Source of the DNA: Roseateles sp.
Lineage (GTDB): Bacteria > Pseudomonadota > Gammaproteobacteria > Burkholderiales > Burkholderiaceae_C
Length of the DNA: 64,000 nt
NCBI GenBank assembly: GCA_019234295.1
Contig: JAFALK010000062.1
Location: 62,001-126,000 of the forward strand
Reading direction: 5' to 3'
Shown here: piece after piece, positions 45,455 to 56,198 of the stretch
Position numbering within the stretch: position 1 is the stretch's first letter
Layout: each line of letters starts with the position of its first letter
Notes under the pieces: model-generated
Databases searched by the model: none
Told to the model about the DNA's origin: nothing
The model's input: only the letters and a program-made list of their open reading frames with translations
Program-made: the position numbers and the translations under genes

Positions 45455-45640
45455 GCGACTCCTTTCTTCTCTACCGCTCCTCCACCCGCAACCCTGTGAA
45501 GGGCCAAAGGCGTACTGGCGGCAGTGATAATGGGCCGGCACTAAGGGCCATACACCGCTATTTCAGCGGCTTGGCGGACCGGCGTCCATCGGCAGCGTGG
45601 TGCCCCAACCATCCCAAAGGTCGGAGCACGGGTTAACCCT
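45455..45640 (-). promoter_or_regulatory. Long structured leader of the transglycosylase gene
   Basis: The gap 45455-45721 serves two divergent genes. On the transglycosylase side it has a perfect hairpin CCGCT/AGCGG (45555-45569, five-base loop), GGCC/GGCC arms near 45533-45550, and a ten-base palindrome GGGTTAACCC at 45630-45639. The density of stems suggests a structured 5'UTR, possibly a riboswitch, but I recognise no known class. Confidence 0.3.
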
Positions 45641-45721
45641 GGGGATCCAAGGCAGCGCGGATTCTATGGATCGAAAATAACCCGTCAAGCATATGGATTT
45701 AAATCTAAATTCCAATTAGTT
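45641..45721 (+). promoter_or_regulatory. AT-rich promoter region of ubiD
   Basis: In contrast to its GC-rich surroundings, 45660-45721 is AT-rich and includes the ten-base palindrome GATTTAAATC (45696-45705) and TAAATT ten bases before the ubiD ATG. It is probably the promoter and may hold a regulator site. No Shine-Dalgarno is evident. Confidence 0.45.
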
Positions 45722-47278
45722 ATGAAGTACCGCGATCTTCGCGACTTTCTGCACGGGCTGGAGGGCCTGGGAGAGCTCCGGCGCGTGACGGAGCCGATCT
45801 CCCCTCATCTGGAGGTGACCGCGCTGTCCGACCGGGTGCTGCGCGCCGAAGGCCCGGCCCTGCTGTTTGAAAACCCAGTGGGCCACAAGATGCCCTTGCT
45901 GACGAATCTGTTCGGCACGCCGCGGCGGGTGGCGCTGGGCATGGGGGCCCAGAGCCTGGCCGAGTTGCGCGAAGTGGGCCAAGTGCTGGCCAGCCTCAAG
46001 GAGCCCGAGCCGCCTCGCGGCCTCAAGGACGTAGGCAAGCTCGTGGAAATGGCCAAGGCGCTCTGGGACATGAAGCCTGCACAGGTCCGCAAGGCGGCCT
46101 GCCAGCAGGAGGTCTTCGAGGGTCCCGACGTCGATCTGGGGCGCCTGCCCATCCAGACCTGCTGGCCCGGCGACGTGGCGCCGCTCATCACCTGGGGCCT
46201 CGTCATCACGCGGGGGCCGCAGGGTGTGGCCAAGCCGCGCGGCCGGCAGAACCTGGGCATCTATCGTCAGCAACTGATTGCCCGCAACCAGCTCATCATG
46301 CGCTGGCTGGCCCATCGCGGCGGCGCCCTGGACTTCCGGGACTTCGCGCTGACCAACCCGGGCAAGCCCTTTCCCATCGCGGTGGCCCTGGGCGCCGATC
46401 CAGCCACCATCCTGGGCGCGGTCACGCCCGTGCCCGACAGTCTGTCGGAGTATCAGTTCGCAGGGCTGCTGCGCGGCTCGCGCACCGAACTGGTCGAAAC
46501 CTCGGTGGGTGAAGGCGAGCGCAAGCTGCAGGCGCCGGCCAGCGCCGAGATCGTGCTCGAAGGTCACATCCCCGCGGCGGCGCCTGGCTACGAGGGCTTC
46601 AGCGAGCGCGGGATCCCGCTGAAGGAGAGGGGCGGCTATTTGCACGCGCTCGAGGGCCCTTATGGAGACCACACGGGTTATTACAACGAGCAGGACTGGT
46701 TTCCGGTCTTCGAGATCAGCCGCATCACCCAGCGCCGGGAGCCCATCTACCACTCGACCTACACCGGAAAGCCCCCCGACGAGCCTGCGATCTTGGGCGT
46801 GGCGCTCAACGAGGTCTTCGTGCCCATCCTGCAGAAGCAGTTCCCGGAAATTGTCGACTTCTACCTCCCGCCCGAGGGCTGCAGCTACCGCATGGCGGTG
46901 ATTTCCATGCGCAAGGCCTATGCTGGCCATGCCAAACGGCTGATGTTCGGCCTGTGGAGCTTTCTGCGCCAGTTCATGTACACGAAGTTCATCGTTGTCG
47001 TGGACGAGGACGTGGACATCCGGGACTGGAAGGAGGTCGTCTGGGCCATCACCACCCGCATGGACCCGGTGCGCGACACAACGCTTGTGGACAGCACACC
47101 CATCGACTACCTAGATTTCGCCTCGCCCGTCAGCGGCCTGGGTGGCAAGATGGGGCTGGATGCAACCAACAAGTGGCCCGGTGAAACCAGCCGTGAATGG
47201 GGACGCACGATCACGATGACGCCCGAGGCAGACCGCCGCGCCGATGAATTGTTTCAAGCGCTGTTTACCCGGTCTTGA
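45722..47278 (+). CDS. ubiD: UbiD family prenylated-FMN decarboxylase
   Basis: The 518-residue protein is of UbiD length and pattern, the 4-hydroxy-3-polyprenylbenzoate decarboxylase of ubiquinone synthesis. [21 protein letters not shown] is the standard start, [18 protein letters not shown] and [10 protein letters not shown] are cofactor-region signatures, and EFAGLLRG-like QFAGLLRGS with EIVLEGHIP holds the catalytic E-R-E network. It needs prenylated FMN from UbiX, whose gene is not in the window. It stands alone, followed by a structured RNA and terminator. Confidence 0.95.
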   Translation: MKYRDLRDFLHGLEGLGELRRVTEPISPHLEVTALSDRVLRAEGPALLFENPVGHKMPLLTNLFGTPRRVALGMGAQSLAELREVGQVLASLKEPEPPRGLKDVGKLVEMAKALWDMKPAQVRKAACQQEVFEGPDVDLGRLPIQTCWPGDVAPLITWGLVITRGPQGVAKPRGRQNLGIYRQQLIARNQLIMRWLAHRGGALDFRDFALTNPGKPFPIAVALGADPATILGAVTPVPDSLSEYQFAGLLRGSRTELVETSVGEGERKLQAPASAEIVLEGHIPAAAPGYEGFSERGIPLKERGGYLHALEGPYGDHTGYYNEQDWFPVFEISRITQRREPIYHSTYTGKPPDEPAILGVALNEVFVPILQKQFPEIVDFYLPPEGCSYRMAVISMRKAYAGHAKRLMFGLWSFLRQFMYTKFIVVVDEDVDIRDWKEVVWAITTRMDPVRDTTLVDSTPIDYLDFASPVSGLGGKMGLDATNKWPGETSREWGRTITMTPEADRRADELFQALFTRS

Positions 47279-47309
47279 ACGGCCGGGCGGCTTCATCTAA
47301 ATTAGTGAT

Positions 47310-47436
47310 GCCTACTTCAGGCAACCCCTCTGGCGCAATCGTTGCGCGCCAGGAGCCCTAAGGCAAGACGCCTCGGAGCCCCAAGGTGGCAATGCCACCC
47401 ACCCCTTCCGGTTAAATGCCGGGAGGGGTTTCTGTT
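47310..47436 (+). ncRNA. Candidate structured small RNA with tandem hairpin modules
   Basis: Between ubiD and the convergent ydcF gene lie five stems in 120 bases: GCCT/AGGC (47310-47322), CTGGCGC/GCGCCAG (47330-47352), AGGC/GCCT (47361-47373), GGTGGC/GCCACC (47385-47399) and a terminator stem (47402-47428). GGAGCCCYAAGG occurs twice (47352-47363 and 47375-47386). AACCCCTC (47323-47330) is exactly complementary to GAGGGGTT (47423-47430), an alternative closing helix that competes with the terminator. It may be an independent sRNA or a processed ubiD 3'UTR. No known family assigned. Confidence 0.45.
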
Positions 47437-47437
47437 T
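47402..47437 (+). terminator. Intrinsic terminator after ubiD / sRNA
   Basis: CCCCTTCCGG pairs with CCGGGAGGGG (ten pairs, one U-G) around a seven-base loop, followed by TTTCTGTTTT. It stops rightward transcription one base short of the convergent ydcF stop codon. Confidence 0.85.
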
Positions 47438-48232
47438 TCAGTGACTCACTTGCAGGGCGAGCCACTCACGCACGGCGTAGCGCGAGCGCTCCAACCCGCC
47501 GACACTCGGCAGCCAGTCGCCCACCTCCGACATCGCATCCGCCCGCAAGCCGATCGGCGCAGTCACGAATTCGAGGCGCCCCTGCGCCACCCTCTCGAAA
47601 TTTTGCAGCGTGCGCGGCATATGAAAGCCGTGCGTGACCAGCACGACCGTGCGGATGTGATCGTCCAGCAGCAGCGGCACGCTGTAGTTGGCGTTGCCGC
47701 GCGTGTCACGGGCCTGGTTCTCGACCCAGCGCAACTTGAAGCCGTACTCCTGCACCGTGCGCAGGGCCAGTTCGGCCTCCGTCATGTCGGGCGTCGTCCG
47801 GTTCCAGCCTGGGCCACCGGTGAAGCCCAGGGGGGCGCCGATGCGCTTGGCGAGCCAGACGCCGTAACGCAGTCGTTCCATGGACAGTTGCTTGAGTTCG
47901 GCCCGGTCGTACTCCGGCGCCATCTCGGCCGCGCCGCCACCGAGCACGAGCACCGCCACGTCATGGGACTCGGCGTTCTGGCGGCGCAATGCCTGCGCTT
48001 GTGCCTCGCTCAGCGCAGGTGGTACCCGCAGCACATGCAGGCTCAGCCATTGGGCCATGCCTTCCGTACTGAAGAGCCATAGGCTCAGCACGCCCAAGCA
48101 CAGCATTCCTCGGCTCCAGCCTGGCCTGCGGCGCACGAGCAGGGTGCCGAGCACGATCACGATCAGCATGGGTATCGGCGGCAAGCTCAGGAATGTCAGC
48201 AGGGCGCGGAGGTCGGGCGTTAGTTCGGGCAT
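47438..48232 (-). CDS. YdcF/ElyC-type DUF218 membrane protein
   Basis: The 264-residue protein starts with two hydrophobic segments (LTFLSLPPIPMLIVIVLGTLL and MLCLGVLSLWLFS) followed by a periplasmic or cytoplasmic DUF218 domain: VAVLVLGGGAAEMAPEYD, GFTGGPGW and VVLVTHGFHMPRTLQNFER, with ENQARDTRGNA between. DUF218 proteins (ElyC, SanA, YdcF) influence envelope polysaccharide balance or vancomycin tolerance; the molecular reaction is unknown. The start at 48232 gives MPELTPDLRALL. A longer upstream frame overlaps the divergent DUF748 gene and is rejected. Confidence 0.85.
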   Translation of the reverse strand: MPELTPDLRALLTFLSLPPIPMLIVIVLGTLLVRRRPGWSRGMLCLGVLSLWLFSTEGMAQWLSLHVLRVPPALSEAQAQALRRQNAESHDVAVLVLGGGAAEMAPEYDRAELKQLSMERLRYGVWLAKRIGAPLGFTGGPGWNRTTPDMTEAELALRTVQEYGFKLRWVENQARDTRGNANYSVPLLLDDHIRTVVLVTHGFHMPRTLQNFERVAQGRLEFVTAPIGLRADAMSEVGDWLPSVGGLERSRYAVREWLALQVSH

Positions 48233-48293
48233 GCCAATGTCCGATAAAACCAGGGGCCGCAAGGATAATGCCCCGAAGCATGGTGACCGACGT

Positions 48294-51200
48294 ATGAGAC
48301 CTCTCTGGCTGAACCGACTGTTTCGCGCCTTCCTGGTGCTGCTGGGACTCGTCGTCCTCCTGCTGGCGCTTGCCTGGCTGCTCTTGCCGGGATGGGTCCG
48401 GGACAGCGGGGCGCGCCTGGCGAGCCAGGCCCTGGGTCGCCAGGTCACGATCGAGCAGGTGCACTTCCAGCCCTGGCGCCTGGGCCTCGTCGTACAAGGC
48501 ATCCATGTGGCCGGGACACCCGGCCAGCAGCAACCGCTACTGAGCGTGGGCAGCGTCAACGCAGCGCTTTCTCTGCGCTCGCTGCTGCACCTGAGTCCGG
48601 TGCTGGGCTCGCTGAGCGTGGAGCGGCCCGTGCTGAACCTGGCACGTACGGGCGAGGGACATTTCGACGTGGACGACTTGATCGAGCGCTTCTCCAAGCC
48701 TTCGGCCGGTCCGAAGAGCGAGACAGCGGACTTTGCGCTCTACAACATCCGCCTGAGCGGCGGCGAGATCCATTTCAACGACCAACCGGCGCAGCGCCAG
48801 CACACGATCTCCGACCTTCACTTCGAACTGCCCTTCATCTCGAGCTTCGATGCCGACGAGAAGGTGGAGGTGGATCCGGCCTGGGGCGGCAAGCTCAACG
48901 GCGTGGCCTTCGGCGGTCAGGGCGAGGCCTTGCCCTTCGCGACACCGCCCGAGGCTACGCTGGACCTCCATCTCGACGCGCTGGAGCTCGGTGCCTATGC
49001 CGGTTACCTTCCGCGCAGCTTGCCGATACGCCTCGAGAAAGGCCTGTTGACGGCGCGCCTCAAGCTGCACTTTGCCAAGGGCGCGCTGGCCTTGTCCGGG
49101 GAAGTCGGCATGGATGGCGCCGTGCTCCAGACGCCCCAGGGCAGTCCGCTGGCAGCCTGGGACACGCTGCAGGTCGGCTTGCGGGACGTGCAGCCCCTGA
49201 GGCGCCAAGTGCTGCTGGGACAGATCCGGTGGCGTGGCTTGGCGGTTTCGCTGACGCCGTCTTCCTTGCCGGTGGCCGAGCCGCCGAGGGCTGTAGCGGC
49301 CCGTGTGTCCCATGTTGCCCATGTTGCTCCTGTAGCCCCTGTAGCCCCCGTAGCCCCCGTAGCCCCGGCCGCGCCCTGGCTCCTGGGGCTCGAAGGCTTC
49401 GAGCTCGAAGGAGGGCGGCTGACCCTGGCCCCGATGGCCAAACGGCCGGAGATCGTGGCCGAAGCGTTGTCGCTCAAGCTGGGAGCGCTGCGGTGGCCTC
49501 TGGCCGGCCGCACACCCATCAGCTACTCGCTGAAGCTCCAGGGCGCGGCACTTTCGGGCGAAGGTGCCTTGGCCGAGCCCATGGCGGAACTGGGCCTGCG
49601 CTGGAAGGGCCTTGACCTGGCGGCCTTCTCGCCCCTGCTGCAGGCCGCGCTTCCGCTCAAACTGCAGGGCACTTTCGACGGATCGGCCCTGCTCAGCGTG
49701 GCAGATCCGCTCAAGCCGCAAGCCCAGGCCCGGACCGTGTTGGCGCTCAAGGACCTGGGCTTGCGCGAGCTGCAGCTGGCCAACGGCCGTGGCCAGCCGC
49801 TCGTGAATGCCCAGGAGATCGTGCTCGATGCAGCCCGCGCCGAACTCGGGTCGCGCCATCTCGCGCTCGGCACGTTGCGGCTCTCCAAGCCGGTGGTGCA
49901 AGTCGCGCGCGACCATGACGGTCACTGGCACCACGAGCTGCCAGCCGGGGAGGGCGGCGGCGATGCCTCGCCGCCCTGGTCCCTGGAGTTGGCGGGGCTC
50001 GGTCTCGAGCATGGCGCCCTGCGTGTGCGCGATGCCAGTTTCGGCGACGGTTCGCCCGAAGACACGCTCGCCGTCGACGTCGACGCGATCGAGGCCCAGA
50101 TCGGCAAGCTCGCCTGGCCGTCCGGCGGCCAGGCAATTCCTGCCAGCCTCAGCTTCACGCTCGGCGCGCCGCAAGCCAGAGCGACCCAGCGCGGCACCCT
50201 GCAATGGAAAGGGCAACTCGGCCTGGCGCCGCTGGCGGCATCGGGCCAGCTGCGTCTCGCCGCGCTGCCCTTGCAATGGCTGGACGAAGCCCTCGACCCC
50301 ACGTGGGGCCTGAGGCTCAAACGCGCCGAATTGGGCTGGCTCGGCAGCGTGGCCATGCGGCAGCAGTCTGGCGGCTGGCAGGCGAAGGTGGAGGGGGATC
50401 TGCAGGTGGCCGAGTTGCGCCTGGCGCAGCTGGCGCGCGTCGACGGCAAGCGCAGTGCGGGCCCCAATCTGCTGAGCTGGCAGACCCTGCACCTCGACGG
50501 CCTGAAGTTCGCGATGGCGCCCTCGGGGTCGCCCCAGCTCGCCGTACGTCTTGCACGGCTCGACGATTTCTACGCCAGCCTCCTCGTGGACGAGCAGGGC
50601 AAGCTCAACCTGCAGCAGCTCGGCGGCCCTCCGGCAGGACCGGCCAAGGCCGCGTCGCAACCCGAGCAGGCTGCAAAGCCTGCGCTGCGCCTGTCGGTGC
50701 AGGCCACCGAGCTGAACCAGGGCAAGGTGGATTTCAACGACCATTTCGTCAGGCCCAACTACAGCGCGCAGCTGACCGAACTCGTGGGCCGCCTGGGCGC
50801 CTTCTCGCCCGACAAGGCGGACAGCGCCGCCGTCAATCTGAGTGGCAAGGTGGCCGGGACCGGGCTGCTGGAGATCGGTGGCCAGATCAATCCCGCGGTG
50901 TCGCCGCCAGTGCTGGACATCACCGCCAAGGCCACGGACATCGAGCTGGCCCCGCTTTCGCCCTATTCGGGCAAGTACGCCGGCTACGAGATCGAACGCG
51001 GCAAGCTGTCCACCAAGCTGCATTACAAGGTCGAGGCTGGTGGCGCCCTGCAGGCCGAGAACCAGCTCGTGCTCAATCAGCTGACCTTCGGCAAGGCCGT
51101 GGAGAGTGCGGACGCCACGAAGCTGCCAGTGCGCCTGGCCGTGGCCCTGCTCAAGGACCGCGATGGCGTCATCGACATCAACCTGCCCATCAGCGGTTCC

Positions 51201-51875
51201 ATCAACGACCCAGAGTTCAGTGTGGGCGGCCTGGTGTTCAAAGCCATCATGAACCTGATCGGCAAGGCGCTGACCTCACCCTTCTCGCTGTTCTCCGGAC
51301 CGGGCGGCAAGGACATGAGCCAGGTGGACTTCGCACCCGGCAGTGGCGAGCCGACCGACCCGGGCCATCTCGATCACGTCGCCAAGCTGATGAACGAGAG
51401 GCCCGGCGTGACACTGACCATCACGGGCTGGGCCGACCTCGAGCATGAGCGCGCGGCGCTGCAGCAGCGCTCGCTCGAAGACGCCATGAATGCCGAGCGA
51501 CGCCGTGAATTGCGGCGCCAGCAGGCCACTTCGGAGAACTCGGCGCCGCCAGCCACACTCTCGCAGGCAGATCAAGACCGGCTGCTCAAGCAGGTCTACA
51601 GCAGCACCAAGCTGCCGAACAAGCCGCGCAACCTGCTGGGCCTCGAGAAGGACATTCCCGTGGCGGACATGCGTGCGCTGTTGCTGCCCAGCTTTGTGGT
51701 GACTCCGCAGCGCATCCACGACCTCGCGCTCGCCCGTAGCGTCACGCTTCGCGACGCCCTGATCGCCAAGGGCGTGCCCAATGCGCGCATCTTCCTCGCC
51801 GCGCCGCGCGAGGGCGGGGCGGATCTCGCGGCAGACTGGCAGCCACGGGCAGAGTTGACGCTTGGCGCCGATTAG
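48294..51875 (+). CDS. AsmA-like DUF748 giant envelope protein
   Basis: The 1193-residue protein has one N-terminal membrane helix ([19 protein letters not shown]) and a long periplasmic part rich in beta-strand repeats. DUF748 signatures include [19 protein letters not shown] near the start, [39 protein letters not shown] and, near the end, [25 protein letters not shown]. Such AsmA-like proteins form lipid-conducting bridges to the outer membrane in related families; the role here is inferred. A run of VAP-type tripeptides interrupts residues 341-358. The start at 48294 follows GATAAT (48264-48269), a likely -10. Confidence 0.9.
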   Translation: MRPLWLNRLFRAFLVLLGLVVLLLALAWLLLPGWVRDSGARLASQALGRQVTIEQVHFQPWRLGLVVQGIHVAGTPGQQQPLLSVGSVNAALSLRSLLHLSPVLGSLSVERPVLNLARTGEGHFDVDDLIERFSKPSAGPKSETADFALYNIRLSGGEIHFNDQPAQRQHTISDLHFELPFISSFDADEKVEVDPAWGGKLNGVAFGGQGEALPFATPPEATLDLHLDALELGAYAGYLPRSLPIRLEKGLLTARLKLHFAKGALALSGEVGMDGAVLQTPQGSPLAAWDTLQVGLRDVQPLRRQVLLGQIRWRGLAVSLTPSSLPVAEPPRAVAARVSHVAHVAPVAPVAPVAPVAPAAPWLLGLEGFELEGGRLTLAPMAKRPEIVAEALSLKLGALRWPLAGRTPISYSLKLQGAALSGEGALAEPMAELGLRWKGLDLAAFSPLLQAALPLKLQGTFDGSALLSVADPLKPQAQARTVLALKDLGLRELQLANGRGQPLVNAQEIVLDAARAELGSRHLALGTLRLSKPVVQVARDHDGHWHHELPAGEGGGDASPPWSLELAGLGLEHGALRVRDASFGDGSPEDTLAVDVDAIEAQIGKLAWPSGGQAIPASLSFTLGAPQARATQRGTLQWKGQLGLAPLAASGQLRLAALPLQWLDEALDPTWGLRLKRAELGWLGSVAMRQQSGGWQAKVEGDLQVAELRLAQLARVDGKRSAGPNLLSWQTLHLDGLKFAMAPSGSPQLAVRLARLDDFYASLLVDEQGKLNLQQLGGPPAGPAKAASQPEQAAKPALRLSVQATELNQGKVDFNDHFVRPNYSAQLTELVGRLGAFSPDKADSAAVNLSGKVAGTGLLEIGGQINPAVSPPVLDITAKATDIELAPLSPYSGKYAGYEIERGKLSTKLHYKVEAGGALQAENQLVLNQLTFGKAVESADATKLPVRLAVALLKDRDGVIDINLPISGSINDPEFSVGGLVFKAIMNLIGKALTSPFSLFSGPGGKDMSQVDFAPGSGEPTDPGHLDHVAKLMNERPGVTLTITGWADLEHERAALQQRSLEDAMNAERRRELRRQQATSENSAPPATLSQADQDRLLKQVYSSTKLPNKPRNLLGLEKDIPVADMRALLLPSFVVTPQRIHDLALARSVTLRDALIAKGVPNARIFLAAPREGGADLAADWQPRAELTLGAD
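49314..49367 (+). repeat. Six in-frame 9-base tandem repeats (Val-Ala-His/Pro) in the DUF748 gene
   Basis: Units GTTGCCCAT, GTTGCTCCT, GTAGCCCCT, two copies of GTAGCCCCC, and GTAGCCCCG run in frame, encoding VAH then five VAP tripeptides (residues 341-358), followed by AAP. Near-identical neighbouring units suggest recent slippage expansion; copy number may vary between strains. Confidence 0.9.
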
Positions 51876-52507
51876 GGCGCGAGGCGCTCCCGGATCCAGG
51901 CACCGCCCTCGAGCCGGTAGCGCAGCCTGTCGTGCAGGCGCGACTTGCGGCCTTGCCAGAACTCCCATTGGTCAGGCACAAGGCGGAAACCTCCCCAATG
52001 TGGAGGACGAGCCGGGCTCAGGCCGTGCCGGACCGCTGCCTTGGCGGCATTGGCCACGAGCTCGGCCCGCGAGCTGATGACTTGGCTCTGCGGTGACGCC
52101 CAGGCGCCCAGGCGTGAGTCCAGCGGGCGCGACTCGAAGTAACGGTCCGACTCCTCGGCATCGACCCGTTCGACCTTGCCTTCGACGCGGACCACTCGTT
52201 CGAGCTCCACCCAATGAAATTGCAGCGCCGCGTAAGGATTCGCGGCGAGCTCTCGGCCCTTGCGACTGTTGTAATTGGTGAACCAGACCAGGCCGCGCGC
52301 ATCGCAGCCTTTGATCAGCACGACTCGCGTCGAGGGCCGACCGTCCTCGCCGACGGTGGCCAGGGTCATGGCATTGGGCTCAGGGAGCCCGCTCTCGAGC
52401 GCGTGGTTCATCCACTGCTGGAACTGCTGCAGGGGCTCGGAGGCGCTCAGGGCCTCGTCGAGCTCACCGAGCTCATAGCTCTTGCGAAGGTCGGAAAGCG
52501 GTTTCAT
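51872..52507 (-). CDS. pdxH: Pyridoxamine 5'-phosphate oxidase
   Basis: The 211-residue FMN enzyme makes pyridoxal 5'-phosphate. [41 protein letters not shown] (FMN contacts), [20 protein letters not shown] and the C-terminal [19 protein letters not shown] are family signatures. The start at 52507 gives [16 protein letters not shown]. Its stop overlaps the convergent DUF748 stop by three bases. The gap to the next gene (52508-52627) is a divergent control region with no gene seen. Confidence 0.97.
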   Translation of the reverse strand: MKPLSDLRKSYELGELDEALSASEPLQQFQQWMNHALESGLPEPNAMTLATVGEDGRPSTRVVLIKGCDARGLVWFTNYNSRKGRELAANPYAALQFHWVELERVVRVEGKVERVDAEESDRYFESRPLDSRLGAWASPQSQVISSRAELVANAAKAAVRHGLSPARPPHWGGFRLVPDQWEFWQGRKSRLHDRLRYRLEGGAWIRERLAP

Positions 52508-52627
52508 GTGACCAGTATGCCGCCAACCCTTAGGTATAGGCCCCACTGTTGAGGGTCTTGGGCTGTGGGCATGCTGTGTGCAAGGGGTTGTGCCTGCCGC
52601 ACGGCCTCGCAAAAGGAAGCGCATGCA

Positions 52628-53233
52628 ATGATGAACAGACGACCGGCAGTCGTCGTGCTTTCCGCGGGGGAAGGCGCGCGGTTCACGGGATCCGGGCACA
52701 AGCTCGAGCAGAAGCTTGGGCCGGATGGCGAGACCCTGCTGGCGCGCACCCTGAGGCATGCGATTGAGACCGGCATGCGCGTCGTCGTGGTCTGCTCGGA
52801 AGCGCTCGCGCCCCTGGCCTTGAATCAGGTCGCCGCACGTGATTGCGTCGTGCTGCCGAAGGAACTTCCGCGCTCCGGCATGGGCTACTCGATTGCGGCT
52901 GGCGTGGGGGCCGCCGGGGACGCCAACGGCTGGTTGATCGTGCCGGGTGACATGCCGTTGATGCAGCCCTCCAGCATTCTTGCCGTCGCCGAGGCTATCA
53001 AGACCTATCCGGTCGCCTACGCACAGCATCGCGGGCGGCGCGGTCATCCGGTGGGATTTTCGGCCGAGCTCTACTCCGAACTGCTGGGCCTGCACGGCGA
53101 CGAAGGCGCACGGCGCATCGTGGCACGCTACCCGGCGCAAGGCGTCGATGTCGACGACATTGGCGTGCTGCTCGACGTGGACACTCGCGAAGATCTGCAG
53201 CAGCTGGCTTCAAAGCGGCATAGCATGGTCTGA
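52628..53233 (+). CDS. MobA-like NTP transferase family protein
   Basis: The 201-residue protein resembles molybdenum-cofactor cytidylyltransferase MocA/MobA-like enzymes: [23 protein letters not shown] is the nucleotide-binding loop, a modified form of LAAGxxxRxxxxK, [17 protein letters not shown] holds the metal-binding Asp, and RRGHPVGFS the substrate region. LSAGEGARF in place of LAAGxSSRM is unusual. It may act on Mo cofactor or another nucleotide-linked small molecule. No xanthine dehydrogenase or moco genes are adjacent. Tandem ATG codons at 52628 and 52631 are both possible starts. Confidence 0.78.
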   Translation: MMNRRPAVVVLSAGEGARFTGSGHKLEQKLGPDGETLLARTLRHAIETGMRVVVVCSEALAPLALNQVAARDCVVLPKELPRSGMGYSIAAGVGAAGDANGWLIVPGDMPLMQPSSILAVAEAIKTYPVAYAQHRGRRGHPVGFSAELYSELLGLHGDEGARRIVARYPAQGVDVDDIGVLLDVDTREDLQQLASKRHSMV

Positions 53234-53282
53234 GCCGGCGCCGCTCGCTGTACCGCGGAAGTAACCAGGGCCGGCCTCGGCT

Positions 53283-53301
53283 CATGTAATATGGTTACAT
53301 G
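53283..53301. promoter_or_regulatory. HexR-like operator in front of edd-eda
   Basis: CATGTAA and TTACATG arms with a five-base centre form an inverted repeat 24 bases before the edd ATG. The 15-base core TGTAATATGGTTACA is close to the HexR consensus (TGTAAT...ATTACA) known for Entner-Doudoroff genes in proteobacteria. A further half-site GGTTACA follows at 53315-53321. HexR binding is inferred from motif and target. Confidence 0.65.
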
Positions 53302-53324
53302 AAATCAATCAAGCGGGTTACAGC

Positions 53325-55141
<1,817 letters not shown>

Positions 55142-55142
<1 letters not shown>

Positions 55143-55774
55143 TGGAACCCATGAGCGATACCCTGAGCCTGGCCAGCCACGGCCCCGTCATTCCCGTCAT
55201 CGTCATCCAACGCCTGCAGGATGCCGTGCCGCTGGCCGAGGCCCTGGTGGCCGGCGGCGTGCGCGTGCTCGAAGTGACCCTGCGCACGCCCGTGGCCCTG
55301 CAGGCCATGGAAGCGATTGCCAAGGCCGTGCCGCAGGCCATCGTCGGCGCGGGCACCCTGCGCAGCGCCGCCGATGCCAAGGCCGCGCGCGACGCCGGCT
55401 GCGTCTTCGGGGTGAGTCCGGGCTTTACCAGCAGCCTCTCGGATGCCTGCAAGGCCGTGAAGCTGCCCCTGCTGCCCGGCGTCTCCACCGCCAGCGAAGT
55501 CATGCAAGCGGCCGACGAGGGCTATCGCTTCCTCAAGCTCTTCCCGGCCACGGCGGTGGGCGGCGTGAACCTGCTGAAGGCCCTCTCGGGTCCCTTCCCG
55601 GACGTCGCCTTCTGTCCCACGGGCGGCATCACACCCGAGACGGCGCCGCAGTTCCTGTCCCTGCCCAATGTGAAGGTCTGCGGTGGCTCGTGGCTGTCGC
55701 CGCAGAGTGCCATCGATGCGGGCGATTGGGCCTCGATCACGCGCCTCGCGGCGGCTGCGCAGGCCCTGCGCTGA
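55142..55774 (+). CDS. eda: 2-dehydro-3-deoxy-phosphogluconate aldolase
   Basis: The 210-residue class I aldolase splits KDPG to pyruvate and glyceraldehyde-3-phosphate. VIPVIVIQRLQDAVPLAEAL, the catalytic Glu in VLEVTLRTP, GAGTLRSAADAKAARDAGC and the Schiff-base Lys in RFLKLFPATAVGG are present. The ATG at 55142 overlaps the edd stop; an internal ATG at 55151 (MSDTLS) with GGAA upstream is an equally plausible start. Confidence 0.97.
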
Positions 55775-55781
55775 AGGACGA

Positions 55782-56108
55782 TCAACAGCCGTCGATCTGA
55801 TGACCCTGCACGCGCTGCGTCTTGTCGTCCACGAAATAGCGCACCGTGCAGCGGAAACTGCCGGAGCTCTTGGTGAAGGCGTAGACGGTGCGGCCGGCGC
55901 CGCTGCCGTGCGAGACGGAACTCGGCTTGCCCAGGCGGCTCTTCAACTCGGCCAGCGGCGCCCCCGTCCAGCTGTCCAAAGATTTATCGAACTCGCTGCG
56001 ACGCTGGGCATCCGCGTCCACGATGGGGGGGGTCGCTGGAGGTAGCTGCGGCGTCGTGGCACAGCCGGCGACGAGCAGGAGCAAGGCGCAGCCCAGAATG
56101 GTTTTCAT
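55782..56108 (-). CDS. Small lipoprotein of unknown function
   Basis: The 108-residue protein has a lipobox LVAGC with the lipidated Cys16 after a hydrophobic leader (MKTILGCALLL). The mature part has a Pro-rich linker and a compact domain ending GSFRCTVRYFVDD and IDGC, with two cysteines probably paired. The segment LAELKSRLGKPSSVSHGSG resembles small SmpA/BamE-like outer-membrane lipoproteins, but I would not name it BamE. The ATG at 56108 is preferred over 56141 because it gives a proper signal. It converges on eda with a seven-base gap. Confidence 0.75.
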   Translation of the reverse strand: MKTILGCALLLLVAGCATTPQLPPATPPIVDADAQRRSEFDKSLDSWTGAPLAELKSRLGKPSSVSHGSGAGRTVYAFTKSSGSFRCTVRYFVDDKTQRVQGHQIDGC

Positions 56109-56198
56109 GATTGGATTCGAGCCTAGCGCCGGGTCGGTCACATGTCGGTAGCGAGTTGTAAGCAGGCTCCAGTGAGAGCCACACAGGAGACACCCGTG

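Noticed and set aside
45455-45640. c-di-AMP (ydaO) riboswitch upstream of the transglycosylase
   Set aside because: The idea comes from gene type only; the required conserved strands could not be aligned.
47310-47436. 6S RNA (ssrS) identity for the RNA after ubiD
   Set aside because: A multi-hairpin layout rather than one long rod with a central bubble; conserved 6S blocks were not found.
48537-51023. 828-codon minus-strand frame opposite the DUF748 gene
   Set aside because: Composition is the complement shadow of a repetitive beta-rich gene; no domain or RBS.
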